From contig NW_006921535.1 in the NCBI RefSeq assembly GCF_000340215.1, positions 3,334,596-3,398,595 of the forward strand: a stretch of DNA of 64,000 bases, read 5' to 3'. The notes beneath the pieces are model-generated. The model was not told where the DNA came from and ran no database searches. It worked only from the letters and a program-made list of their open reading frames with translations. Of the stretch, positions 21,446 to 33,947 are shown piece by piece. The stretch comes from Pseudocercospora fijiensis CIRAD86. Taxonomy: Eukaryota > Ascomycota > Dothideomycetes > Mycosphaerellales > Mycosphaerellaceae. Every line of letters starts with the position of its first letter. Position 1 is the stretch's first letter. The translations under genes were made by a program, and so were the position numbers.

Positions 21446-24205
21446 TTACTGCTGCTTCAATGTACCGTAATCCTTACTAGTAATAACCTTATCTACTAGT
21501 CGGCTCTCGAAATCTCCTCCGTATACGTTGAAGCTGTTAGTACCGAAGTACTGTCCCTCGTAGAAAGCTTAATTAACGAGGAGGTTAATAGCCTTTTCCG
21601 TCGTAGCATTCTCCTAATTGTATAGATATTCCTTAAGTCCCTCGTTATTAAGCTAGAGGATCTGTTTAACTTCGTTCTAAACAACGTAACTTAACTAAGG
21701 AATCCTACTAACTAGAGCGTCGGAGATGTAGCCGAGGCCTTCGACTAAGATCGCCGTAGGGAAAGCGAATAGTACGAAGGAGTTAGAGGCCGGGAGGGCG
21801 GTTAGATTACGGTGCGCTTTAGCAACCTAGGAGACTATTAAGTTCTCGTAACCCTCAACCTTAGTGCTATTAATAACGCGAGAGTAGCCTAGATTAATTA
21901 ATATACGGTTGCTCTCGGTCTTTAGATTACTATATAGTAGGTGCGGCATCTAAATAGAGACCTCGCACTCCTTTAGAGGGTTGAGGATCTACTCCGCCTT
22001 GCGCCCCTTACTATTAGGCTAACTATCGAACATATAGTCGAGGTCGTCGTCGGTAAGGTGCTTATTAGTAAGCTTGCCGATCTTGCTTAGTAGGACTAGG
22101 CTACGAGCCTTAAGCTTCTTAACCTAGTTCGTAAAGACCTCGGGCTAATATATGCCTTCGATAATAGTAGAGTAGCTAGTCTTATCCTTAGATATAAGAC
22201 AGACCTTAATACGCAGGTAACTAGTACCCTCGCTAGCTGCGAGCTTAACTATATCTTATCCGAGACGAGCAGACTCCTTAGAAGGGCAGTTTTCGTAAGT
22301 ACCGCTAACCTTGAAGAACTTAGTAGGCTTAGGGACGGAGATAAGCTCGTATACGTAATTAGGTCGAAGGGCGACAGCTAAGAGCTATAGGGCAGGGTAC
22401 TAGCGGACGATTTAGTTGCTTATACTATAAGTTTGAAGGGCATTGCGGCCTTCTTACTTAGACTTAGGCATATTACGTATATACTAAAGGTATATCTTAA
22501 ACTCTTCCTATATTAGGTCGATAAGGAAAGGAAGATATACTCTACGAGGCTCTTATAACTAACTAAAGACTTAAGGGAAGATAGTATTGCTAGTCTAGCG
22601 AAAGCGATCGAAGGAGGTGCCTTAGCTAAGAATGCCGGTAACGAACTTGCTCTAGCGATCCGTTAGCGTAAGGGCGCGAGTAATAGTACTAGTAGGGTTG
22701 AACGCGTAGAGTCCTAGAGATATCGGGGCGGCAATAGGGCGTCTAGGAAACTAGTTAGTATAGGCCTAATTAGCCTTAAGGGTAGCGAAGGCGTCTTAAT
22801 TAGGAACCTTGCGACTAATCTTTAATAGGCGACCGACGAGGACACTCGCCTTAGCACTAGTATAGAGACTACAGACCTTAGCGGCCTTCTTAATATAGTT
22901 GGTATATATAGAGAACGGCTCTTCTCCTAGCTTGCTAAGGTCGTCGAGCTATTAACAAATAGAGAGGGCGGTAGGGGCTTCGCCTATTGCGGCTTTAGGA
23001 ACTATATCGATATCGGTAATAAGGTGCGCAATAGAGTCGCCCTTATAAGAACCGCAAATGTTCTTAGTTAATAGGATCGGCGAGAGGCCTCTATTTCTAC
23101 GCTCGCTAAAGGAGCCTTCGGAGGAGACATCTTCTAGTAGTATATCTAGCATGTTAATATCCGAGTTACTATAGTTAGTACTATAGTTAGTACTATAGTC
23201 GGTACTAGAAGGAGCGCTGTATTTCTTAGTAGCCTTGCGGAGGGCCTAGCGAGTATACAATGCCTTCTTACGCGCTACTTCGGCCTTAGCGCGCTCGTCT
23301 TAAACTTCTTAAGGGACCTTACGGTTACGGGTCGAGCGACGATCCTTAGCCTATATCTCCGTAGCGAGCGCGAGACTAGCAGCCGTGTCGGCCTCCGTTT
23401 CTAGGCGAAGAGCCTTGCGTTTAAGAATATTAACGATAGGCGCCTCTTAATCTTTAACAATAAAGCCTATACTATTAATGCGACAGCCCTTCTCTTTTAG
23501 TAGATCCTTAGTTGTCTGTACGTTAAGATCGACCTAGACAATCGCATCGTAGTACTTCTTCTAGTAGGCTGTCGTAAAGTCGTTAAGCGCAAAGGACAAG
23601 TTAAGCAACTACTTGCCTACCTTCTTGCTAGCGGTAGATATACGATAGATTATAGTACGGGAAAGATACTCGGCGCCTTAACGACGGACCTTATACTTGT
23701 TAACGAACGAAGAAACCTGCTTAGCACGCTCTTGTCTACCGTAGGCGAAGTTAACAAGGCTCTTAGGAAGACTACTTAGTCCTCCCTAATATTCGAAGGC
23801 CTAGTCGAGGGTCTTAAAGCGTAAACGAATCTAGGTGCCGGTAGTCTCGAGGCTATAGACGATAGGAAAGGCTTGTTTAATATCTATATCGTTAAGAACC
23901 TCGCGCTTGAAGATACGCTTACTAATAGACTAACGCAAGTTGTTTATACCGTACGTAACTAAGACAGTAGCCTTCTTAATATTCCTATTAATAACGCGTA
24001 GTAGGGTGCGAGCGTTCTAGATCTTCTCTTAAGGGTCTTTAAGGGCGGTAACGATCTAGAAGCAGTGCTCGAGGCTGGTTGTAGCAGCTAAGGCGCTATT
24101 AGATAGGGCTTCGATCGGAACTAGGGCGGCTAGGCTTAGGTTAATAGGGGCAGGTAGGTCGTTGCTGCTACTAGCGCCTAGCGGATTCGGGGCGCCGGAA
24201 GACAT
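21446..24205 (-). pseudogene. C ORF3: unrecognised 920-codon frame downstream of pol
   Basis: An uninterrupted frame apart from TAG/TAA runs from ATG at 24205 (MSSGAPNPLGASSS) to a probable stop at 21446. Many sections are fully open, for example about 200 bases at 22952-23152. The N-terminus is Ser/Ala/Pro-rich. The middle is basic and helical (residues about 250-330). The C-terminal third has regular mixed composition (KLTNKHLTDDDLDYMFDS). It has no RT, integrase, protease or zinc knuckle, and no signal peptide or clear membrane helix, so it does not look like an env gene. It is bracketed by GC palindromes at 24616 and 21361. I cannot name a family. Confidence 0.7.
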
Positions 24206-24615
24206 AGTCGACCGAAGTAGGTTGTAAACGAGTTTGCAAGTGTGTTCGTTACTTAATAATAACGATTGAAGGGTTTAGATAGAAGGGGGGGGTAGTTAGG
24301 CGGTAGCGAGTTAGTTAGTAATCGAGTAGAAGAAGGAGCTTAGGAAGCTCGCTTTAAATATAGTGCGAAGGTAACGTAGTCCGTATATTCCGCGCTAGTA
24401 AAGCAAACGGATAACGGCTATATATAAAAGTAAAGCTATATACGAGACCTCTTTATTATTAAGGTAGGCTAAAGTTTAACAATCGATCTAGCTAATTGCT
24501 AGTAGCGACTACGCGCCTTTATTAACCTTTAGCTATCGTAGATTCTCGCGCACTCGAAATGTAACTAGTCAGTTCGAGTCCTTAGTAGAAATCTATAGTA
24601 GTAAAGCTAGCGGGA

Positions 24616-24642
24616 CTAATAACACCCCCGGGGTAGCATTAG
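24616..24642. repeat. GC palindrome 2 of C (before ORF3)
   Basis: Reads CTAATAACACCCCC then GGGGTAGCATTAG. Near-perfect inverted repeat with CTAAT/ATTAG ends. Confidence 0.9.
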
Positions 24643-25066
24643 CTTTTCTCTAGAGATGCTCGGTAGCGAGAAGCAAGTCGCCTAGGCCTAGCGCAGCTAA
24701 TTCGTCGGTGTATTAGCCTATAGTACTGCCGTCGTAGATGTAGCATTACCTTTTACATTAGTAAGCACGTAAGGGTAGTCTATACGTTCACCTTCTTCCT
24801 TCTTCTAAACACTAAGCTTAACAGCCTAAGGTCCCTATTCTTAGAGGCTATAGGCCTAGGTTGCTATATCTATCTAAGAGCTAGGAAGGGAGAGGGATAG
24901 GGAACCTCCCTTTCTTAGTGTCCTACGTAACTAGTACTAATTAGGGTAGGAACAGTCTCTAGTAGAGTATCTTATTATCGTTGTTACTTAAGGAAGGTTG
25001 CTAGAGTCTAGGAATCTAGAGGGAAGTAGTCCTAGAAGGGTAGAGGGGTTAGGTTCGGCTATCTTC

Positions 25067-25093
25067 CTAATGCTACCCCCGGGGTGTTATTAG
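25067..25093. repeat. GC palindrome 3 of C (after pol), inverted relative to the others
   Basis: Reads CTAATGCTACCCCC then GGGGTGTTATTAG, the reverse orientation of the copies at 21361, 24616, 29060 and 32325. Confidence 0.9.
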
Positions 25094-25339
25094 GAAAACA
25101 CGCCTCGTATAGTTCTATCTAAGGAAAAACAAGAGCAAAGGAATAAAGTTATAGCAACATCTCGAAGGCAAAAGAGTAATATAATAGACAAAGTAAAAGC
25201 AAAAGAGGGCAGCAACTATAAGCATTAATATCCGTAGGAACAAGCAGTAAGGACTGAAGCTATAGGGCGGCACTGTATTAATAGCGCGGAGAAGGTAAGG
25301 AAAGCAACGCAGTAGAGGCAGGAAAAGACAAGTAATTAT

Positions 25340-28300
25340 TTAGTCTCGGGGTCTAGCTATAATTCTAGGCGGTCTTCGTCGCTAGACTAGTCGAGCTCCT
25401 CCTCGGAGTTAGCGTTAGATAGCTAGAAGTCTAGTTTACTATCGGAATTAATATCGGAAATGCTCTACGCGCAATTAACACGTATATAACCCTCCCTTTG
25501 TTTATAAGTCATTCCTAATAGCTTACTAAGATATATCTAGGGATGCGTATAGTTGTCGGGTAGAATAGGATCTATAATCGCGGTAGGATCCTCCTCTCGA
25601 TAGGCATCTAAGGTCGGCAGAGGGTCTATAGAGGCATTAACTTCCTCCTCGGTCGGGGGAGGACGGGTAGGCTCTCTTAACTCGACAACCTTCTTTAGGT
25701 TAGCCCGGGGGTACGAGTACTTCAAGGTAGCACTATCAAGTTCCTAAAGCCGGTACGTAGAACTATCGTAAAGGACCTCCTACACTCTATAAGGCCCTTT
25801 CTATTTAAAGGCTAGCTTATAGGAGTAACTATACTCTAGCTCCGACCGGTATAGGAGGACTATATCGCCAACCTTTAGAGGCTCCTAATTAATAGCATTA
25901 TAGTTATCAAAATACTACTTAGCCTCTTTACGAAGGCGCCGTTATCGAGCAAGTCCCTCCTAAGAAGTAGTAGTTATATCCTTAAGAGCCTTAGCGCGTA
26001 GGGTAAGGAGATCCGCTCTAGTACGAACAGACCCCTAATCGTAAACGCTATACGTGCGATAGGACAACTTAATAGGAAGAACGGCGTCCCTCCTAATTAT
26101 AAGCTCTACTAGCGTAAGTCTAGTCGTATCGACAATAGTAGTTCGATCCGCCTAGAGAAGGGCTAGGACCCGGATAGAGATAGGAACCGACCTATCCCCT
26201 CTATTAGTTATCTTAGACAGGGCATTAATTAAAGACCGATAGCTACGTTTAACAATAGCATTCGACTAGGGATAGTACGGGGAGATACGAACGTTTTTCG
26301 CCCTATATAAAACAAGCAGCGCTTAAACTTCTTTAGCTATATTGTTCGTAGCGTTATCTAAGATAATCTCGTAAGGTGTTCCCTAGCGGCAAAACAGATC
26401 TTTAAACAGGAAGGTGGCTATATTACGAGTATTAATAGCGCCGTAGCCCTTATAGAAATAATAGGCCTCCGGCTATCGAGAAAGACCCTCTCGAATAATA
26501 TACAAGCTGTTATTGCGGCTAAGATAGACACTATCGCCGTACTATCGCTCCCCGACTAATTAGGCTATAGGAATACGTAGCTCTCCTAGACGTCGGTAGC
26601 TATTCCTAAAATTGCACTTAGGATAGCTCTTATAGTAGCGGGAGACATTAGCCTATACGCCGTCCTACTAGTAGCGCCGACGAAGGACATCGAAGGTGCC
26701 CTCCGCCGCTCGGTAGCCGAGCTTATCGTAAATAGAACGAAGGATCTCTTATCGGGCTGCTAGGTCGTTAATAACACGTTAGAGAGGTGCATTAACTATC
26801 GCTTGTCGCTAAAGGATTCGATCTTTAACTAGGAATCGTCGAGAATAGCGAATAACCCGACGGTATTAACTCTTTAATAGGCTAGGCGCTTTCTTCGTAT
26901 AGGTTAGGAAGTAGGCGATGTAATAGGAGTCGTCGGAGTAGACCCTATTAAGGATATTATCCCTCTCTAGTTTATCCGCCTTAGCTTTAGCCTAGTCGTT
27001 ACTATTAGTAGTAGGGTTCTCGTTAGGCTAGTTACTAGGTTAGTTGCTAGGTTAGTCGTCGGTAGTAGGCCTAGCGATCGCTAGTATAGCATTAATATAG
27101 AAGGCAGCGAAGAAGGTACGGTTAATTACCGCATCGATATCCTCTTCTTCTATTATCTCGGCGATGTCCTCTTCTATAGCGGGCCTTCTAGAAAGGCTAT
27201 CCGGTCTAGTATGCTTCTTACTAGGAACGTAGAAGACGTCGAAGTTAAACAAATAGATCTAGGCAACCTACCGAGCTATCGCAGAGTTTAGTAGGTCGGA
27301 GGCTATACGGTTAAGCTAATAGACTAGCGTCTAAGCATCGATTTCTAGACGAAAGAACACCCTAAAGAGCTATAGTCGGAACTTCTTAAGAGCCTTATAG
27401 ACTCTAAGGCATTCTCGCTTGCTAGTATCGTATCGGGCCTCGATCGGTTTCTATAGTCCGGAGTCGTATCTAATAGGATAACGTAAGGATAGCTCCTTAC
27501 GGTTATACTATATTAGTATCTCGCTATAGCCTTCCCCGCTCGAGTCGATAGCAATAATTATTAAACCCGCACCCTCTAAGTAGTTAATAGATGTTAGTGT
27601 AGGTGCGCTAACGAGCGCCTTAGTTACCGTATCCTTAGCCGCTTAGTAGACGGAGGTCTATTCGAATTTAGCATCCTTCTTAAGCAAGGCGTATAAGGGC
27701 TTACATACTAATACAAAGTTCTCGACCTAGATGCGGAAGTAGGAGACTACTCTAAGCTAGGTTCGGATATCCTTCTAACAGGTAGGATCCGGCTAGGACA
27801 CTATCTTTAGGATCCGTGCATTATTAGGATAGCGGCCGTTCTTATTAGTTACAAACCCGACAATGTTTATTCGTTTGTATAGAAGCTAAAGCTTCTCTCT
27901 ATACACCGTTAGGTTAGCTCGCTCTAGGTCGTAGAGGACACTATCGAGGTTCTGAATATGTTCGAGAAAGAACCTACGGATGCTAGGCTCTACTTCTTTA
28001 TTGTCGTACCTAGTTTTAGGGCCCTTAATACCGATATCGTCGAGGAAAGGCATCGCTATATAGGAGATATAGGCCGCGAGGACTTAGTTTATAATACGAA
28101 CGAACTAGGCTACGGAGTTAGTTGCCCCTTAGGGAAGGGTAGTTTATCTATATAGCCTAAGAGGTGTCTCGAAACTAGTAAGGTCGCGGCTGTTAGGGTA
28201 GAGAGGGATCTAGTCGTAGCCCGAGAAAACGTTAACTAGTAAAGCTATAATACAGTTAGCAAAAGCTTCCGAGAACCTATTAGTCTCCGGAGGAAGGTTA

Positions 28301-28975
28301 GCATCTCTAATCGTAACTACGTTGAACTTTTGTATAGCGTTAATTAGACGGTACTTCTTTAGTTCCCTAGGAGCTGTTTTCTTTTAAACTAGGAAGTATA
28401 GATTACGATACGAGGCATAGGAAGGCTCAAGTGTGCCGGCCTTTACGCGTTACCGTATTATATCCTCGACTACACCTCGCAGGCTTAGGTTTAGCTTGAA
28501 ACCTAGGTAGGCCTAAGGCTTATATTCGATTGTTCGGATCTTCTACGGAGGGGCAACCTCCGGATTGATTCTGCCTAGGTAAGTAAAGTTATATACTAAT
28601 ACAGCCTCGCGATTATAGAGAAGCTCGTATAGCAACTCTAGTTTACGATCCGAAAGCTCGATGCTAGGTTTAATTTTCGCAAGCCTCTCTTCTATTAGCC
28701 TTAACCCCCTAGGGATAGTAGAAAACTTTTTAGTAATGTATTTCTAATCGTACGGACTATCCCTAGGTAGTAGTGTCGCCTCCTAATTAAGGCACTTTTG
28801 TCGCTAGTTAGGATTTCCGCTAGGATTAGACCTATCGGTAATGTGTACGCTGCCCTTTACGGGCTTAATCTTGTCGGCTACCCTCTTATATAGGGTGTGT
28901 ATACTAATCGATTGTCGAACCCGAGCTCGCTCTCTTTGTCGCTAGGCTTAGAGATTAGCGCAACAAAACAGCGCG
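25340..28975 (-). pseudogene. pol: C pol: RT, RNase H, integrase, RIP-mutated
   Basis: RT shows KKTAPRELKKYRLINAI at about 28390, and FLDDIGIKGP at about 28050 carries the catalytic Asp pair intact. RNase H ends in YVPSKKHTRPDSLSRRP at about 27200. The integrase zinc-binding region (LGYRAAEGTFDVLRRRY, then YYKSYPKCNFRNS, with His/Cys partly turned to Tyr) is at about 26730-26600. Its catalytic core runs 26560-26240 (VYLSRNNSLYIIREGLSR; IILDNATNN; YYP-SNAIVKRSYR). After the integrase the C-terminus has RPPPTEEEVNASIDPL and an acidic tail and no chromodomain. The start is uncertain but lies after the palindrome at 29060. It is a separate frame from gag-PR. Confidence 0.9.
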
Positions 28976-29279
28976 TAAACTTCTTTAGAAGTTTCCTTAA
29001 GTCGATAGGTGTATAGCTAGTAGTCCTAATTTATAACGCCGGCGAAAACGTTAGATTCGTAATAATACCCCCGGGGTAGCATTAGACTCGCGCTCTAATT
29101 AGTTAGTTCGGGTAGACCCGCGTCCGGTAGTAATACTTGTAATAGCATTATTACCTTAACTCGGGCATTAGGTAGTCGTTGTATTATACTCGCTATCGCT
29201 TCGAGTACTCGTCTTCTTAGTGCAGAACCTAGAAACTTACCTTAACGTACGGAGCGGCGCACTTCTAGAAATAACCTAT
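28976..29279. other. C spacer between gag-PR and pol with GC palindrome
   Basis: About 300 bp without a clear frame, containing the palindrome at 29060-29085. Its presence means pol is not a simple readthrough product of gag. Confidence 0.55.
29060..29085. repeat. GC palindrome 4 of C (between gag-PR and pol)
   Basis: TAATAATACCCCC then GGGGTAGCATTAG; same family as the other palindromes. Confidence 0.9.
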
Positions 29280-32174
29280 TCAAGCTATACTAACTTATAG
29301 CGCAGATTGCCGGTCTTATAACCGCGCCGTAGCGTTTCCCGAAGACCGTCTAGAAGTAGTAAGGATATCCTCGTAGGACTTGTAGCTAGTATTGCCGACA
29401 TAACTAGTAAACACGACTCGGTTGCCCTTCTAGTTAGCGATAGTTCCCTCCTAGGAGCTATCGTCGCAGTTGCGCTAGACACTACGAGTTATACGAGACT
29501 ATAGCCGACCTAGAATGATTAGCGTGTTTAGGTCGGCGGCAATCTAGAAGGTAAAGGAGAAGCATATACCGAAGGCGTCTACTATAATATTATAGCAGGT
29601 ACCTACTAGCGTAACCTCCCTATTTACTCCCTATATACTAAGGGAAATGTCTCTATTCATTAGTAGTCTAAGCTGTTTAGCCTAGCGCTTACTTATAATA
29701 AGTAACTCTAAACTATTATTAAGCATTGCTAGCATCTGTTAACTATAGCTCCCGATAGTAACCTAAATATAGATAGTAGGGACGACGGCGAAGGAACGGG
29801 TAACTGCGGAAAGGTCTACATTATTAGGGATAGAGTAAAGTTCTTTAGGTCGAGGAGGTCCTACTCGACCGATTTGTTAGCTAGTAAACCGGACAGCCTT
29901 AATAGAGACTGAAACTAGAGCAGAGTCGGGATTATTACTATCCCCTCGGCCTATCTCCTTAACTCCCTCTTCGTTAGCATTATCGATAGTCTCTTAGTTC
30001 TCGTAGGTTACCGATTCGCCTTCTACTAACTCTTAGGCACCTAAAAATTTAGGAAGGAACTATAGGGAAGAGACGTCGATGTAGTCTTCTCGTCCCTGTT
30101 TCCTTCGGAGGGTAGCGAGGTCTTTTATAAAGGTAGTATCGTTAGGGATTCGGCTCTAGAATAGGTTAGTAGGCAAACCGTATACTAGCAGCTCTCCTAT
30201 AGATATATTAGACTTGAGGTCTAGGAACTATAAAGCCTAGAAGAGAGCGTTTGCCTTTGTATCTAAGGAGTTAGCTAGGCTAGTACTATACTTTTTTATA
30301 TACCTATTAAAGCGAAAGCTCTTTAGGTCGGATGACTTCCGTTTATAGGCAGGTAGGTTAGCTAGGCCTAGGGTACTACTAATGTCGGTAGTAACATCCT
30401 CTATATCGACCTCTAGAGTCTCTAGGACGACTAGGCTTTCTATAGGTAGGGTGCTAGGGGCGGTGCTAGGTGCGGTACTAGATCGGGCAGCGCGGTCTAT
30501 AGCTATCTAGAGAGTCTTAGTTTTAGCGGTTAACTCTCGCTATTGCTTAGCTTTGTCGGCCGCCTTGTTCTTTAGTACCCTAGTAGGGGCTGCCGTACTA
30601 GGGCGAGTAGGGTTCTAAGGGCTCTTGCCCTTGCTTTAGGACTAGGTCTAAGACCGTATAGCAGCGTAGACATCTATACTGTTCTTAGTAACCGCGTAAA
30701 CATTAGTAACTGCGTCCGGATCCTAAGAAACAAAGTTAACTTTAATAGGCTTAGTAGTACTGTTACTGCTTCGCTCCTTAACCTATTTTGCCCTAACCTT
30801 CTAAGTTTCTCGTTTAGCAATAGCGGCGAGGGTACTATTCCTAGTGTCCTTAAACTCGATCTTGCCGCCGTACTTCTTTTCTAGAAGGGTCTTTAGCTAA
30901 GGCAGCTTCGGGGCTCTCCGATCCTATTCGAAATCAATCTTATCGCCGGTGTCTATATAGTAGAATCGGCTATTTACTTGCATAATAAGCTTCCTTTTAA
31001 GAAGCTCTTTCTAGATAGGGCAGGACGATTAGACATGTTTGAACCCGCTACATATCTAGCACTTGCTATCTAAGTTAGAATAGATCTTCCGTATAGCGTA
31101 GACATCTACTAAAGGGGCTTTAGGGTAGTTAGGATCTGAAACCTAGTAGACTAGTAGTATATCGCCTAGTATAGTAGCATTAATAACCTCCCTAACTCGC
31201 TATAATGCTTTCGCATTTAGGTTTAGCTAGGCTAGGGATTCAGCCAAGTCCGCGACATCTTAAGAGTGCTTAGTAATAGTAGGAGTTACGGTCTTAGGAC
31301 TACTCTACGATTCAGGAAGGAACTTGGGTCCCTTACTTACTAAGGCTTCTTTCCTAACCTACGCTAGGTTATTCCGGTCTTCGCCGTAGATAAACTTCCT
31401 CGTATCGGCTACGCTATCAATGTCGGCCTTAATATACACTAGGACCTCTTTGTACTTCCTAAAGCTCTTAGGATCGGCCTCGCTAAGCTTATAGCGACGG
31501 AAGATACGCTAAGCTATAGGCTACGGCAACCCCTAGAGGAGCAGCCTTGTTCTCTAAGAGTTTTCGAGGTTACTCTATTCGATGCTATCCGCTAACTCGA
31601 CAAACTCGCGGATATACCCCTTTAGGTCGTTATCCTTAGTGCGCCTTACTAAGCAGAGGGACTCGAGCTACGTACGACTGCCTTTAATGCGACGGCTATC
31701 GCGCTCCCGATACTCCCTTATAAAGGCTATCTTAAAGGTCTCCTAGTTAGCATCGGACTTGTCGTCCTTTTCTAGGTAGCTAACTAGGGTTTTAAGGGTT
31801 CGGTAAAGCTTAGAGGAGGTAGTCCTCGTAAAGGACCGAATCTTGTACTAGTCGGATTCTCTATCGAGCTCGTAATTAACTAAGCCTTCCTTAAAGCGCT
31901 TAATATGTGCTATAGCGTTCTACCCTTCGAATAGGGGATTTGCCCTACTCCCTAGCTCTAGCGGGCGACGCTTGTTTTAACGGAGAAGCTTAGTTTACTT
32001 CTCTATTATTTTTATAAGGACAGTATAGAGCGCCTCTAGCGTAGAGGGCGTAGGAGGCTTACTTATATTAACTAGTCGCCGCCTAATTTCTTCGTTAATA
32101 GGATTAGGGGCGTTTTCGGATTTAGAGGATTCCGCTAATTCTCGATATTCGTTTTCGCTAGAGCTAGAGCTTAT
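29280..32174 (-). pseudogene. gag: C gag-protease polyprotein (965 codons), RIP-mutated
   Basis: The frame runs from a probable start at 32174 (ATA, the RIP form of ATG, followed by SSSSSENEYRELAESS) to TGA at 29280. The N-terminal third is a capsid-like helical region with many charged residues. A CX2CX4HX4C zinc knuckle (C-ICSGFKHV-SSC) lies at about 31060-31020. A Thr/Ala/Pro and Lys-rich linker follows. A retropepsin-like segment (MLAMLNNSLELLIIS, later LIILGRL) lies at about 29745-29530, where NNS stands in the place of the usual DTG/DSG, compatible with RIP damage. The terminal TGA is a genuine stop because RIP removes TG. Confidence 0.88.
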
Positions 32175-33001
32175 TCGATTATTGTAAAATAGTTGAAATA
32201 GTTGAAATAGAATGCTATATAAAGTTGAAATAGAATGCTGTATAAATGTGTTTTTAGTAACTTTAGTCTATTTGGTTTATTGTAATGTTGCTATACGAGA
32301 GAGTAGTGTATTAGGCTATTTCTCCTAGTATTACCCCCGGGGTAGCATTAGGGTTTAGCCTCCTAGGGGTCGCCTAACTACCTCTAGGAGCTGAGTTTAG
32401 TAGATTTTAGACAAAAGCCGCTCGGAGGGAGAGACTGCAATCTCTATTTATACCTAGATCCTAGAAACTAGCTCGTATCTCCTTTAGCTAGGCGGGGGGG
32501 CGGTAGCCTTCTTTTTCTAGTAGAAGGCTAAGCACTATCTAAGCGAGGCTGCGAATCTAGGAACGCCCTACCCGATTAATAGGGGACTCCCCGGCTATCC
32601 GACCTATAATCCGTATTTGCTATTAATTAATAGTCTTAGCAAACCAAGCAAGGCCGATAGATGATTAGTCTATCTCCTCCTTAGGCGGGGCTTATCTCGA
32701 GCAAGCGGTGCTAAATAGGTCTTCGACCCGGAGCCGAGTCCTTAGAAGCTAGCTATAGCTATAGACTAGGCCCTAAGCTGTAACAGTCCTAAGGGTTTGT
32801 AGCTTTTTTAGGGTTAAAGCGATGCCCTCGTTAAGAGGTTTCTCTACTTATCGTAATAGCCCCTTAAGATACTTCGGTATCGTCCGTATCGTAGGCTCTT
32901 ATCGTGCCCTCGCTTTAGTTATAGCCATTCGTGCCTAGAGACCACCTTTAACATACCCGAACCTGTTAGATATAAAGAGATAGCCCTACCTTCGGCTCTA
33001 A
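32175..33001 (-). other. C 5' untranslated region with PBS and palindrome
   Basis: The region lies between the 5' LTR and gag. Just inside the LTR the - strand reads TTAGAGCCGAAGG, that is TGGAGCCG before RIP, a plausible tRNA-primed PBS beginning TGG. The GC palindrome at 32325-32351 sits about 150 bp before gag. Confidence 0.6.
32325..32351. repeat. GC palindrome 5 of C (before gag)
   Basis: CTAGTATTACCCCC then GGGGTAGCATTAG; one arm is changed relative to the others. Confidence 0.9.
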
Positions 33002-33281
33002 TAAAGGACGGAAACCAAAACCACTACTACTACCTACAGTAATAGTATAGGCTACCGAGGGTAATATAACCTATAGCAATATAGGCAGCTATGTTTAGTA
33101 TAATAGGATAACAAGACGGTTGCTTAGGCTAATAACTAGAGCCCTGCAACATAGGCATTGTAGAAGTGTAACGTAAACAATGTGCTATACGAGGTTAGTG
33201 CTCTATCTACAATATAGAAGGAGGCCTCTTATATAGGCTCAAAACTCAGCCTAGGTGTATAGGGCCGGTTACTAGCTAATA
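33002..33281 (-). repeat. C 5' LTR (280 bp)
   Basis: Pairs with 20970-21249. On the - strand it starts TATTAGCTAG and ends GTCCTTTA. Confidence 0.95.
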
Positions 33282-33285
33282 CTAG

Positions 33286-33720
33286 GACTAATAGTAAGGA
33301 AGGCCCTACTGTCGGCTTAGTATTAGTTGTTAGGGCCTCCTAAAGGCGGCGAATTTCGAGGAGGTTGTCCTTTAGCTGTTGTTCTTAACGTAGGGTAGTA
33401 AGCCTGTTTTAGGTAGCTTCTTAGAGTCTCCCTACTAGTTAGGGGCCAAAGGCTAGCTAGCTATATCGTCGATTAACAATGTTATTAAGAATGTCGTCGA
33501 CAGGCAATTCTAGGTCGTTACCTAGAATTACAGGTTCTTCTTTAATAGGCTCTCCGGTAGGCTCTTTAGTAGGAGGCACTTTAGTAGGCACTTTAGCGGG
33601 GACTGTGCTACTAGCGTTGTTATTGCTAGCGCTGCTAGCGGCAGCACGGTTGTTGTTTCGTAATAAACTAGCTATTATAAGGGGCGACACTAATAATATA
33701 TTATTAGCCCCTAAGATGCG
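33286..33720 (-). pseudogene. gag: B gag, N-terminal part
   Basis: N-terminal segment of B gag containing LLRNNNRAAASSASNNN and GNDLELPVDDILNNIVNRR. It continues past C at 20969. The start is not fixed because candidate ATG codons are lost. Confidence 0.8.
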
Positions 33721-33947
33721 GATATAGCGGAATTAGTAGATATCGGCCTAGTATGCTTAACTTAGTGTAATAGGCCGTATAGAAGGCCTTGCTTAATAAT
33801 TAGTACGGTTGTTTTAATAGAATAGTACGTGTAGGTCCTATTATTCGGGCGCAATATAGTTAAATCGATAGTTTTCGTAGCTATACTGCTAAAAGCTTAA
33901 AATAAGGACTATCTAGCTGCTGCCCTTAAAGGGTAGATCGAATACTG
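33721..33947 (-). promoter_or_regulatory. B leader with self-priming PBS
   Basis: Leader between the 5' LTR and gag. ATCGAATACT at 33937-33946, one base inside the LTR, is the complement of AGTATTCGAT in the LTR at 33997-34006, as expected of a self-primed chromovirus PBS. Confidence 0.7.

Larger units (their letters stand above)
24206..25340. other. C spacer between pol and ORF3 with two GC palindromes
   Basis: No coding frame was recognised here. It holds two GC palindromes in opposite orientation, at 24616-24642 and 25067-25093, and a G-rich stretch near 24283-24292. It could be the leader of a separate ORF3 transcript. Confidence 0.55.
20970..33281 (-). mobile_element. C: 12.3 kb Ty3/gypsy retrotransposon with an extra ORF, inserted in B
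   Basis: LTRs are 20970-21249 and 33002-33281 (280 bp). The target CTAG (or ACTAG, since one A is ambiguous) is duplicated at 20966-20969 and 33282-33285. Element A at 49565-49580 gives the empty site (AGACTAGAACTAAT). On the - strand LTR termini are TA...TA, the RIP form of TG...CA. Order: LTR, gag-PR (32174-29280), pol (to about 25350), ORF3 (24205-21446), polypurine tract (21250-21265), LTR. A GC palindrome separates each block. Confidence 0.95.

Noticed and set aside
27958..28155. 65-codon + strand frame in element C
   Set aside because: It is antisense to the RT domain of C, which contains the FLDDIGIKG catalytic box in the same interval.
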